Of a DNA stretch of 64,000 nucleotides, positions 50,714 through 58,338 are shown piece by piece. Every line of letters starts with the position of its first letter. Within the stretch, counting starts at the first letter, position 1. The notes below the pieces were generated by a model. The model was not told the origin of the DNA and ran no database searches. It saw nothing but the letters and a program-made list of their open reading frames with translations. The stretch is from the NCBI GenBank assembly GCA_902777385.1, contig CACYTP010000004.1:62001-126000 (forward strand). Direction: 5' to 3'. The translations under genes were made by a program, and so were the position numbers. Origin of the DNA: an uncultured bacterium. Its GTDB lineage: Bacteria > Cyanobacteriota > Vampirovibrionia > Gastranaerophilales > Gastranaerophilaceae.

Positions 50714-51568
50714 ATGAAATTTAAGAGAAAAAATACAAAACAACGCAAAAAATATATTGTTTGGGCACCTCCGTACGAAAAAAGCAATGGGGTAAGAGCA
50801 TTATATAAACTTTGCGAAGAATTAAATAATTTTGGGTATGATGCCCATGTATTTTCAGGACCTCCTTATAAAGAAGGTGTCAGATATCTTAAAAAATTAA
50901 CAAAAGAGATGAAAAAGAATGATATTATAATATATCCTGAATCACTGCCTGGAAATCCACTGGAATTTAAAAGAGTTGTAAGATGGGTGTTATTTTATCC
51001 CGGACAGATTGGTGGAGACAAAAACTACGAGAAAAACGAGATAGTTTTTTCATGGTTAAAAGACTACTATGATGCACCTATACTACAAGTACAACATTTG
51101 GATCACGAATTATTTTATGAAGACAAAAATATAGTGAAAGATACGGATTCATATTTTGTGTATAAAGGCGGACAATGCCGAACATTTCCGGAATTAGAGA
51201 AAGCTGTTAAAATAACATACGATTATCCGCAAACAAGAAAAGAATTAGCACAATTATTAAGGAGAACCAAAACACTTTATTCATTTGATGATAAATCGGC
51301 ATTAAATAATGAAGCCTTATTATGTGGTGCAAAAGTAAAAATAGTCACTCCGGATGGAATGTACGAACATACCACAACTGAAGAAGTTTCATACGATTAC
51401 TTTAAAAATGAAATAGAGAATTTTATAAAAATAACACAAGATGAAAGATCTTGGGTAAATAAACATTTTCTGCCAAGATGGATTTTTTACAAAATAAGCA
51501 CACCCACACATACAAAATTAAGATTTTTTGGATTTATAAAATTCAAATACAAGAGGAGAGTTAAATGA
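50714..51568 (+). CDS. Glycosyltransferase-like protein (probable GT-B)
   Basis: 284 residues. VWAPPYEKSNGVRALYKLCEEL near the start and SFDDKSALNNEALLCGA toward the C-terminus look like the donor-binding part of a GT-B enzyme, but the motifs are weak. It overlaps the next glycosyltransferase by 4 bases and is therefore co-translated. Confidence 0.6.
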   Translation: MKFKRKNTKQRKKYIVWAPPYEKSNGVRALYKLCEELNNFGYDAHVFSGPPYKEGVRYLKKLTKEMKKNDIIIYPESLPGNPLEFKRVVRWVLFYPGQIGGDKNYEKNEIVFSWLKDYYDAPILQVQHLDHELFYEDKNIVKDTDSYFVYKGGQCRTFPELEKAVKITYDYPQTRKELAQLLRRTKTLYSFDDKSALNNEALLCGAKVKIVTPDGMYEHTTTEEVSYDYFKNEIENFIKITQDERSWVNKHFLPRWIFYKISTPTHTKLRFFGFIKFKYKRRVK

Positions 51569-52773
51569 CATATACAATAAAAGATATAAAGGTATTTATT
51601 CCGACATATAACAGACCAAATTATTTAAGACAGTCAATAGAGAGTTTAGTAACCCAATCAGCAGGTTGCCCTGATATTACTGTATACAATAACGGTACTT
51701 TAAAGGAAACATCTAATGTAATTAAAGAGTTTGAAAAATACGGAGTAAAAGAAGTAAAATCTCAGGGTGGATTGTTAGAATGCATGGTTTCTGTACAGGA
51801 ATATGTAGATTCTCCTTATGTAATGTTTTTCCACGATGATGATATATTAAATTGCAAATATCTTGAATATGCCCTAAAAGCTCTCAATACCTACGAAAAT
51901 ATTTCATTTATAACTACAAAATATAATAATTTTACAAACTTTTGTGATATAGATTTTAGTCCTGCAAAAGAAGAACACTATTTCTTTACATCTAAAAAAC
52001 AATTTGCTACAAATATGTATTTATATGAAAAAATAGCAATGCAAACCGCTATATACAAAACAGAATTATTCAAGAAAATTCCACGAGAATCAGATAAATA
52101 CGGTAAATTTTTTGATTGGCCTTATTTGGTAACGTTTGCCGGATTAGGTAACTCTGTGTTGTTCAGCGATGAAAGAATATTTAACGTAAGATTACACAAA
52201 GGACAATGGACAAATGATGAAAAGTCAAGCTGGACTATTGAACAATTAGTAAATTGGCACAACCAGTTTGCTAAAGCAATGGATATATATAGCAAAGAAT
52301 CTTTTGAATATTATACTTTCTATTCAAAATTTAATTATTTTATTTCCGGTGGGTATAATTGTTTGGTATGCAAAAAATATCAAGAAGAATGCCCGTTGGA
52401 AGATTTATTAGAATATGCACATAAAGAAATCGGCATTGATTCTCAAATAAACATATATGATAAAAGATGGATATATTTATCTTTGCAAAATTTGGCAAAA
52501 GAATTCAACTGGCGTAAAGATTTTGGTTCAGAAATAATACCGGAACGTCCGATTACTATTGAAGATATCGCTTTTTATAAAATACAAGATTTGCAAAATA
52601 TAGTAACCCTATTGCTTGATAAAACAAGTGATATAAAAAAGAAACCAAAATACAAAAACATATTTCAATGGATTTTCTCATCAAAAAATGCTCCGGATAA
52701 AATTCATAAAAATATAACAATATTTGGCATAAGAATTAAAATAAAAAGAAAAAACAAAAGCAAAAATCATTAA
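51565..52773 (+). CDS. Family 2 glycosyltransferase
   Basis: 402 residues: VFIPTYNRPNYLRQSIESL at the N-terminus, DDD in MFFHDDDILNC, then a conserved C-terminal domain of which a truncated copy is at 44220. The basic C-terminus (KIKRKNKSKNH) may bind the membrane. Last gene of the cluster. Confidence 0.9.
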   Translation: MTYTIKDIKVFIPTYNRPNYLRQSIESLVTQSAGCPDITVYNNGTLKETSNVIKEFEKYGVKEVKSQGGLLECMVSVQEYVDSPYVMFFHDDDILNCKYLEYALKALNTYENISFITTKYNNFTNFCDIDFSPAKEEHYFFTSKKQFATNMYLYEKIAMQTAIYKTELFKKIPRESDKYGKFFDWPYLVTFAGLGNSVLFSDERIFNVRLHKGQWTNDEKSSWTIEQLVNWHNQFAKAMDIYSKESFEYYTFYSKFNYFISGGYNCLVCKKYQEECPLEDLLEYAHKEIGIDSQINIYDKRWIYLSLQNLAKEFNWRKDFGSEIIPERPITIEDIAFYKIQDLQNIVTLLLDKTSDIKKKPKYKNIFQWIFSSKNAPDKIHKNITIFGIRIKIKRKNKSKNH

Positions 52774-52831
52774 CTCCGAATTAAATAACAGTATAGAAAT
52801 TAGAAAAACATTTTTATAAAAACATATTATA

Positions 52832-52864
52832 AAAGCTTTCAGAAAATCTCTGAAAGCCTTTATT
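52832..52864. terminator. Terminator at end of polysaccharide cluster
   Basis: GCTTTCAG and CTGAAAGC form an 8-bp stem with a 7-base loop, flanked by A- and T-rich sequence on both sides. Confidence 0.8.
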
Positions 52865-52870
52865 TATAAA

Positions 52871-53003
52871 TGGTCGGGATGATACCGATATCGTAGGCGA
52901 AAGAATTGAGCCGTACGAGAGAGGTATGCAGCCAGCTGGTTTTTAGCACAATTTTATTGTGCGTAAAAAACTGCGTGCGTGCTCACGATGTAATCGGGGC
53001 ATC
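52871..53003. ncRNA. Rod-like structured RNA candidate of unknown class
   Basis: Nested pairing over 130 bases: GGGATG/CATCCC closes it, then CCGAT/ATCGG, ATCGT/ACGAT, GTATGCAG/CTGCGTGC and a terminal hairpin GCACAAT-TTT-ATTGTGC extended by GTTTTT/AAAAAC. Terminators lie on both sides, so the transcribed strand is open. It has no T loop, so it is not a tRNA, and it lacks SRP and 6S landmarks. Confidence 0.45.
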
Positions 53004-53011
53004 CCTATAAA

Positions 53012-53037
53012 AAAAGACTAACTTCCGTTAGTCTTTT
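53012..53037. terminator. Perfect 11-bp terminator hairpin
   Basis: AAAAGACTAAC, loop TTCC, GTTAGTCTTTT. The longer T tract is on the minus strand, as expected for the terminator of the tRNA-Pro whose 3' part is at 53041-53096. Confidence 0.85.
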
Positions 53038-53040
53038 CAA

Positions 53041-53096
53041 AATGGTCGGGATGACACGATTTGAACGTGCGACCCCCTCGTCCCAAGCGAGGTGCG
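53041..53096 (-). tRNA. 3' fragment of tRNA-Pro (GGG), attachment-site remnant
   Basis: The minus strand has the anticodon arm (CTCGC-TTGGGAC-GAGGG, anticodon GGG), the T arm with TTCAAAT, and the acceptor 3' strand CATCCCG followed by ACCA. The 5' acceptor strand and D arm are absent from the next 100 bases, so the gene is cut. This is the pattern left by a mobile element integrating in a tRNA gene; the element lies to the right. Confidence 0.75.
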
Positions 53097-53285
53097 ACCG
53101 TACGAACATAAGATACAAAAGCGACAATAAACTCGTAATAATGCTATTTTTGAGGACGGTAATGTCGTTGATGTCGTATTAATATTTTAAATTATGCAGA
53201 ATGTAATTACACAAAATTTACACAAAATTAAACCTAAATAAAAAATTCTCAAAATTTCCTAAAATATGTGAGAGCAATTTACTCC

Positions 53286-53687
53286 CTATGAGGATGTGGC
53301 TTTCTCTGCGGTTCTGTTAGCAGTTTTTTCAAATTTTATTTTTATGCCCATAAGCTCTGCTATACCAACAAAATCAGCGAATCTTATTCTATACTCAAGA
53401 GAATATTTCTTAAGTGTAATGGGGGTATTATTCAAAAATAACTTAAATTCCCATCCTATAACATTGAGCATATTGTGAACCTCTTGGAGGCTAAGAGAAC
53501 CCCGTCTCAATTTCATCTGCTCTTTTTTTAATATCTTAAAATATTCTTTGGAAGACTTCTCAGGCACTTTCTCGACAAGTACCTGAAGGAACGTAGAGAA
53601 GTTTACTTCTTCTTTTTTCATAATATCTGAAAGAGTTTCACATAGCCACGTTTCATATTTATTCAAATTTTCTTTATCTATTGCCAT
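53286..53687 (-). CDS. Probable element-borne regulator, not recognised
   Basis: 133 residues from the ATG at 53687. A helical N-terminal half (NLNKYETWLCETLSDIM) and a C-terminal half with SLEYRIRFADFVGIAELMGIKIKFEK, which could form an HTH-like fold. It is divergent from the gene at 53834 with two palindromes between, as for phage or element repressors. A longer frame to 53843 would cover those palindromes and is rejected. Confidence 0.5.
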   Translation of the reverse strand: MAIDKENLNKYETWLCETLSDIMKKEEVNFSTFLQVLVEKVPEKSSKEYFKILKKEQMKLRRGSLSLQEVHNMLNVIGWEFKLFLNNTPITLKKYSLEYRIRFADFVGIAELMGIKIKFEKTANRTAEKATSS

Positions 53688-53719
53688 ATCTTCATTATAA
53701 ACTATTACCCAACTATGTA

Positions 53720-53733
53720 CAACATTTTTGTTG
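53720..53733. promoter_or_regulatory. Operator-like palindrome 1
   Basis: CAACA-TTTT-TGTTG, perfect palindrome; the same half-site as palindrome 2, 56 bases away, in the divergent promoter region. Confidence 0.65.
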
Positions 53734-53775
53734 GAATTATTAAGATGTATAACAATAGCAGTTGTAAGGATTGTA

Positions 53776-53797
53776 TATCCAACAAAAATGTTGGATA
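53776..53797. promoter_or_regulatory. Operator-like palindrome 2
   Basis: A 22-bp perfect palindrome, TATCCAACA-AAAA-TGTTGGATA, 37 bases before the ATG at 53834. It shares the CAACA half-site with palindrome 1. Confidence 0.7.
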
Positions 53798-53833
53798 ATA
53801 TAAATAGAGATACAAATTGAAAGGAGACGTACC

Positions 53834-54121
53834 ATGAAAGCAATTATTATTAGTGAAGACCTTGAAGGTGAAATCAAAGACATCAGAGCTTTGGAGGCAA
53901 AAATTAACGAGTTAAAAGAACTCAAAGAAGAAAAGGAAACTCTTATCAAATCTGTACTTGACAACGCAGGCTTAGAAGAGCTTAAAATAGGTGCATTTAC
54001 GGTAAGATTCACCAACGTTGTTAGAAACAATTTTAATACAAGTGCTTTTAAGAAAAAATACTTAGAGCTGTATAACTCATTTATCAAACAGTCTAACTAT
54101 CGTAAATTTAGTATAGTTTAG
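53834..54121 (+). CDS. Small phage-type coiled-coil protein
   Basis: 95 residues: a coiled coil (about 10-42) followed by VRFTNVVRNNFNTSAFKKKYLELYNSFIKQSN. The last part resembles a short family common in phages and integrative elements (fdxkkFkxxxPelyxxyxkxs); function unknown. AAAGGAG before the start. First of a two-gene unit with the recombinase. Confidence 0.65.
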   Translation: MKAIIISEDLEGEIKDIRALEAKINELKELKEEKETLIKSVLDNAGLEELKIGAFTVRFTNVVRNNFNTSAFKKKYLELYNSFIKQSNYRKFSIV

Positions 54122-54156
54122 GGGGAACCCTAAACTATAAAAATAAAGGATTTAAA

Positions 54157-54750
54157 ATGGGTAAAACATTCGCATACATACGTGTTAGCAGCCGTGACCA
54201 GTCTGAGAACAGGCAACTGGACTCTCTGTACGGTATTAAAGTTGATGAAATTATAGTAGAAAAGGCTTCTGGGAAAAACTTTGTAGGTCGAGAAAAATAT
54301 CAGCAAATGAAGGCACAGTTAAGAGCAGGTGACCTTGTTGTAGTTAAAAGTATTGACCGTTTCGGAAGAAATTACACACAAATTTGTAAAGAATGGGAAA
54401 GTATAATCAATATGGGTGTAGATATTCAAGTATTAGATATGCCTATTCTTAATACAAGAGATAATCAGAACGGCTTAACTGGTCGGCTTATCACAGATAT
54501 TATTCTTAAACTGCTTGGTTATGTAGCAGAAAGAGAGAGGGACAACATAAAGACAAGGCAAGTTGAAGGAATTGCCTCAGCTCATTTAAGAGGGGTAAAA
54601 TTCGGAAGACCAGTAAAAGATATTCCTAAGGATTTTATACGTGCTTATGAGCTTTATAAGCAGGGATTAATTAAGGTTAAGGATGTAATGAGTATGTGTA
54701 ACATAAAAAGGAGCACATTTTTCAAATATGCTCAGTCCATAAAAGGTTAA
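54157..54750 (+). CDS. Serine recombinase (resolvase/invertase family)
   Basis: 197 residues. TFAYIRVSSRDQSENRQ holds the catalytic Ser (residue 12), and VVVKSIDRFGRNY the active-site Arg pair. ERERDNIKTRQVEGI is helix E, and a C-terminal HTH (KVKDVMSMCNIKRSTFFKY) follows. It likely resolves or inverts element DNA. AAGGA precedes the start. Confidence 0.93.
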   Translation: MGKTFAYIRVSSRDQSENRQLDSLYGIKVDEIIVEKASGKNFVGREKYQQMKAQLRAGDLVVVKSIDRFGRNYTQICKEWESIINMGVDIQVLDMPILNTRDNQNGLTGRLITDIILKLLGYVAERERDNIKTRQVEGIASAHLRGVKFGRPVKDIPKDFIRAYELYKQGLIKVKDVMSMCNIKRSTFFKYAQSIKG

Positions 54751-54847
54751 GTGCTTTTCGTAGACATATTTTACTTAAAATCACCTCTGAAAAATACTGA
54801 TTTACCGTATAGGGGAACAGTCCACAAAAAGTGTACTTTTCATAGAC
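54751..54847. repeat. Pair of 15-bp near-identical direct repeats after the recombinase gene
   Basis: GTGCTTTTCGTAGAC (54751-54765) and GTACTTTTCATAGAC (54833-54847) differ at two positions. Location next to the serine recombinase suggests recombinase binding or crossover sites. No other feature is in 54751-54897. Confidence 0.4.
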
Positions 54848-54897
54848 TATTATTTCCTGCTTTAGGTGTAGTCTAAAATTCTTATAAGTAAAGTGTT

Positions 54898-55056
54898 TCA
54901 ATTAGATGAAATCTTGTCTGGATAGGAAGCAATTTTATCAAAATTGGGCATTTTTTCAACATAATTTATAACGTCCTGAGAGCAGTACGCAGAAACTTGT
55001 ATTCCTATTCTTGAGCCATCTTTAGTCCAATACTCAACCTGATAAGTATCCATCAT
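54898..55056 (-). CDS. Small protein of 52 residues
   Basis: MMDTYQVEYWTKDGSRIGIQ and onward, with one Cys. A perfect AAGGAGG lies seven bases before the ATG at 55056. It starts 22 bases after the Mrr-type gene, so it ends the ten-gene minus-strand operon. Soluble, no known domain. Confidence 0.65.
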   Translation of the reverse strand: MMDTYQVEYWTKDGSRIGIQVSAYCSQDVINYVEKMPNFDKIASYPDKISSN

Positions 55057-55078
55057 ATTTTTACCTCCTTCAAAATTT

Positions 55079-56110
55079 TTATTTATAATTATAATTTACT
55101 TCTTTTGCTTTTGCTAAGATTGTATCAATAGTCCACATTTCATATTCTGGAAAATGTGATATAAATTCATGTGCAGATTTATGAACTCCAGATAAGGCAA
55201 CCATAATTGCACCATCCGCTTTTATTATCTTACCTTTTATTTTAACATAATCTTTTGCACCCCATAAATCTCTTACGGCAGGTTCTCCAACTTTATCTTT
55301 ATACCTTTTACATTGAACAGCTTTTGTTGTATCTCCTTTTTGTATAATGGCATCAATACCACCATCGCCACTTTTCTTGGTTACAGTTACTTTATAACCT
55401 AGCTCTTCAAATAACTCCCCTATTTTTTCTTCAAATTCATAAGGGTCAAGATTATACCAATACTCTCGATGTTCTCTTAATTCTCGTTGTTTTCTTAGTT
55501 CTTCTTCTCTTCTTCTTTTTTCTTCTTGCCTTCTTAGTTCTTCTTGTCTTTTCTTTTCATTTTCTATTCTTTTTCTTTCTTTCTCTTTCTCAATTTGTTC
55601 TATTTCTTTGAGTCTATTATAGTAAATTGCATATACTTTCTTATAATTCTTAAACATTTTTCTATTTGTAATATATTCTTTGTCGTTCCGTAGGTACAAA
55701 ACACAGATTGCTATATATATGCCTACAATTAGTTTATGAATTGTATATATAAGAAAGCTATATCCAAATAATTTATAAAATAATGTAGCACCTCCGAAAC
55801 AAAAAATTACACCAATTATAAATAATAATTTTTCAGTATTATTTATTTTATCGACAGCTTGTTCGGATACTCCAAAGTCAGATAATTTTGGAACGGGAGA
55901 ACTAAGTGTCATATCAGATTCGGTGTTCTTAATTATATATTCCAACATTTCTGAGGAAGTTAATTCATTAGTATGAAATCTCCTTAGTATCTCATTTACC
56001 TTCGGAATATTTGCATTATTATTCCAGCCTGACTTAATAATCTCATCCCGAGTCTTATTTATTCTTCTACTATCTTTATATATGTATCCTTGACCTTCAA
56101 AATTTAACAT
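55079..56110 (-). CDS. Membrane-anchored Mrr-type restriction endonuclease-like protein
   Basis: 343 residues. Two membrane helices (about 94-113 and 117-140), an Arg/Glu-rich coiled coil (165-217), and an Mrr_cat domain (220-335). The last includes LDPYEFEEKIGELFEELGY, SGDGGIDAII (Asp249/Asp253) and VQCKRY (Gln266, Lys268), the PD-(D/E)xK site of Mrr enzymes that cut modified DNA. Membrane-anchored forms exist in uncharacterised families; the target is unknown. Seems a cargo or defence gene. Confidence 0.85.
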   Translation of the reverse strand: MLNFEGQGYIYKDSRRINKTRDEIIKSGWNNNANIPKVNEILRRFHTNELTSSEMLEYIIKNTESDMTLSSPVPKLSDFGVSEQAVDKINNTEKLLFIIGVIFCFGGATLFYKLFGYSFLIYTIHKLIVGIYIAICVLYLRNDKEYITNRKMFKNYKKVYAIYYNRLKEIEQIEKEKERKRIENEKKRQEELRRQEEKRRREEELRKQRELREHREYWYNLDPYEFEEKIGELFEELGYKVTVTKKSGDGGIDAIIQKGDTTKAVQCKRYKDKVGEPAVRDLWGAKDYVKIKGKIIKADGAIMVALSGVHKSAHEFISHFPEYEMWTIDTILAKAKEVNYNYK

Positions 56111-56144
56111 TTATAACACTTCTTTGTTTTCTAATACATTATTT

Positions 56145-57092
56145 TTAATATCTCGCAGCTCCAGGTATGTTATAGTCAAACGTAAACTGGATATCCATAC
56201 TTGGGTTTTTATATTCTACTGGCAACGGCTTAAACGGGGCTGTAGCTTTTATTGCATCCAGTGCAGCCTGATCGGCACTTGGTAATCCTGATGATTTGTA
56301 TACGCTACAAGACAACAATCTTCCGTCTTTTGCAACTTTAAATATAACGACTACACGTTTGCTTTCGCTGACTTTTGGCGGATTCCAATTCATCCTAATA
56401 CGACGTTGCAACTCTCTCATGTAAGGTCCGAAATCAGGTTCTCTATTAACATCATTAAGTTTATTTTCGGACTTAACTTCATTGTCGTTAATATTTACTT
56501 TAAACTTAGATTCTGTTTTTTTACCATTCGTGGCTTCAGCACTTGTTCCACTTGTATTAGTTACATGATTAGCAGTTGTTTGTTGTGTTTTTGAGCTGGT
56601 ATTTTCTATAGGTTTAAATTCAAAAATTACAAACCACACAAAAGAAATTATTAGTGCTGTTATAATAATTTTCAAAGGAGTTGAGGACTCAAGAAATAAA
56701 GTTTTACCTTGACCTTGAGTATTATTATATTTTTCCCAAAATTGGCTGTTTATATTTCTGTTATATTCAGATTCAGTTTGATAATAGTTTTCATTATAAT
56801 AGTAATCTGTACCTTGATAAGTGTCATCTGTTGAGTAGTTATTAACTGTTTCATTTTCATCCTCTTCTGAAGAAAAATAACCACTCTTAATATATTCTTT
56901 CAGCATATCATTTGCGTTATTCCCTATTTTAAACATTTTCTCTGCTTCAGGACTTTTATTACGGTCTGGATGCCATTTTAAGCTGAACTTTCGCCAAGCT
57001 TTAGCTAATGCCCTTACTTGTTCCTCTTGGCTGAGATTTCTAAAATTTTCTCCCAAATTTAGGATTTTAATATAATTATCAAAATCAGACAT
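56145..57092 (-). CDS. J-domain / TM / TonB C-terminal fusion protein
   Basis: 315 residues. N-terminal DnaJ domain with HPD at 41-43 (KAWRKFSLKWHPDRNKSP), an acidic Tyr/Asn-rich linker, one membrane helix (138-158), a Thr/Ser/Lys-rich linker, and a TonB C-terminal domain (about 219-309: YMRELQRRIRMNWNPPK, GRLLSCSVYKSSG, AALDAIKATAPFKPLP). The cytoplasmic J domain would recruit Hsp70 and the TonB-C part would sit in the periplasm. I do not know this architecture in a described system. Confidence 0.9.
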   Translation of the reverse strand: MSDFDNYIKILNLGENFRNLSQEEQVRALAKAWRKFSLKWHPDRNKSPEAEKMFKIGNNANDMLKEYIKSGYFSSEEDENETVNNYSTDDTYQGTDYYYNENYYQTESEYNRNINSQFWEKYNNTQGQGKTLFLESSTPLKIIITALIISFVWFVIFEFKPIENTSSKTQQTTANHVTNTSGTSAEATNGKKTESKFKVNINDNEVKSENKLNDVNREPDFGPYMRELQRRIRMNWNPPKVSESKRVVVIFKVAKDGRLLSCSVYKSSGLPSADQAALDAIKATAPFKPLPVEYKNPSMDIQFTFDYNIPGAARY

Positions 57093-57204
57093 GGAAAGAA
57101 TTCTCCTTTCCTGTTATTACAGCTATTGCATAAATTACTAGATAGTAGAAATAATTAATTATAAAAAACAGTATTACGGATATAAAAATCATAAGAAATT
57201 TCAT
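57085..57204 (-). CDS. Small single-span membrane protein (39 residues)
   Basis: MKFLMIFISVILFFIINYFY and onward: nearly all hydrophobic up to residue 30, with a short polar tail. It begins 8 bases after the TPR gene and overlaps the J-domain gene start by 8 bases, giving tight coupling. The ribosome site is weak, so it may be translated by re-initiation. Confidence 0.55.
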   Translation of the reverse strand: MKFLMIFISVILFFIINYFYYLVIYAIAVITGKENSFHV

Positions 57205-57212
57205 GCTTAGCT

Positions 57213-58292
57213 CTAATTCCCCCTATTTTCCAGATATCTATTATTCCTTTTTATTAATACCTTATTTAAATATTCTTTGGCTTCAAGATATTGTTTATCA
57301 TTTTCTGTAATTAATTTAAAATCGTGTACTGCATCATCAAACCTTTGCAACTCATAATAAGCTATTCCTCTCTCATAATTACAGCGTCTAATATCTTTTA
57401 GTACTAAAACTGTCATATTTTCTGAGCTAACACCACCTGTAGACAATAGGATTTCCCCCTCAGACTTTTTAGTCATTTCATTAAGATATGACTCATGAGT
57501 TTCAATTGCAGAAGTAAAATCTTTAATGGCATTTTCATAATTATGTAATTTACAATAAATATTAGCACGTTTTTCATAGTAACCAGCAGTTCCAGTCTCC
57601 AATTCTATTAACTTTGTATAATCTGCTATTGCCTTATTATATTCACCTAATTTTTCATATAAACCTACTCTAAAATAATAGCAGTAAGTATATTCCGGTC
57701 TAAGGGTTATTGCCTTTGTATAATTTTCTATTGCCTTTTCATAATTTTCAAAATCCTCATATGTTTGAGCTAATTCATAATATCCATCAGCTTGAGGGTA
57801 AAGATAACCTCTATCTTTAGCTATTTCTATGTATTTATTCCAAATTTCTATGCGTTCATCATAGGCATTAGAGTCAATCTCATCAGCTCTATTGCTACAA
57901 GCTTCAAGTATTTCCGCAGTTTCATCATCAATTTCTTCCTCATCTTCAAAATCATTATTATCTTCATAATCGGAACTTTCACTTGATTCTCTAGATAAAT
58001 AATAACTATTTTCATTTTCTTCAACATTTCCGTCAGCGAAAGTCCCCTTTCTGATAAGGTCTTTTACTTTGCTATATACTACAGCAATTTCAGGAGTTTT
58101 ATTCCCAAAATTAGACCACGCTTTGTCCCAAGCTATTTCTTGTTCTTCTTTTGTTAATGATCTTAATTCTTCATCTTCAAAAAGTTCATAGGCAGAATTC
58201 AGAAGCTCCTGCTCGGACTCTTTTTTCGCTTTTAGATGCTCTATTATCGACGGTATACACAAGAGAATAATGCCTAAAATAACCCAGAACAT
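57213..58292 (-). CDS. Membrane TPR protein with a J-like module lacking HPD
   Basis: 359 residues. A membrane helix (2-17), then LTKEEQEIAWDKAWSNF...VKDLIRKGTF (about 46-85), which matches the region LSQEEQVRALAKAWRKF...LKEYIKSGYF of the J-domain neighbour but has no HPD. An acidic linker follows, then TPR repeats (about 168-270 and 300-350). AAAGGAG nine bases before the start. It probably docks partners at the inner membrane; function unknown. Confidence 0.8.
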   Translation of the reverse strand: MFWVILGIILLCIPSIIEHLKAKKESEQELLNSAYELFEDEELRSLTKEEQEIAWDKAWSNFGNKTPEIAVVYSKVKDLIRKGTFADGNVEENENSYYLSRESSESSDYEDNNDFEDEEEIDDETAEILEACSNRADEIDSNAYDERIEIWNKYIEIAKDRGYLYPQADGYYELAQTYEDFENYEKAIENYTKAITLRPEYTYCYYFRVGLYEKLGEYNKAIADYTKLIELETGTAGYYEKRANIYCKLHNYENAIKDFTSAIETHESYLNEMTKKSEGEILLSTGGVSSENMTVLVLKDIRRCNYERGIAYYELQRFDDAVHDFKLITENDKQYLEAKEYLNKVLIKRNNRYLENRGN

Positions 58293-58338
58293 ATTTTTAT
58301 ACTCCTTTATTCATATTTTTATACATTTTATTAAATCT

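Noticed and set aside
52883-52935. Group II intron domain V-like string GAGCCGTACGAGAG
   Set aside because: The rest of domain V (GAAA loop and the matching 3' strand) and any intron or reverse transcriptase are absent.
52871-53003. SRP (4.5S) or 6S RNA
   Set aside because: The rod shape is similar, but the GGAA-tetraloop S-domain core of SRP RNA and the open promoter-like bubble of 6S RNA are not visible.
53041-53130. Complete tRNA-Pro gene
   Set aside because: No CGGGATG acceptor strand or D arm occurs in the 100 bases where the 5' half should be.
53688-53843. N-terminal extension of the regulator to 53843
   Set aside because: It would span both operator palindromes and the start of the divergent gene; the hydrophobic stretch is only translation of AT-rich regulatory DNA.
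55480-55620. CTT/TCT-rich repeat region as a CRISPR or satellite
   Set aside because: It is the codon-biased DNA of the Arg/Glu coiled coil in the Mrr-type gene; units are irregular and in frame. No CRISPR array was seen in the window.
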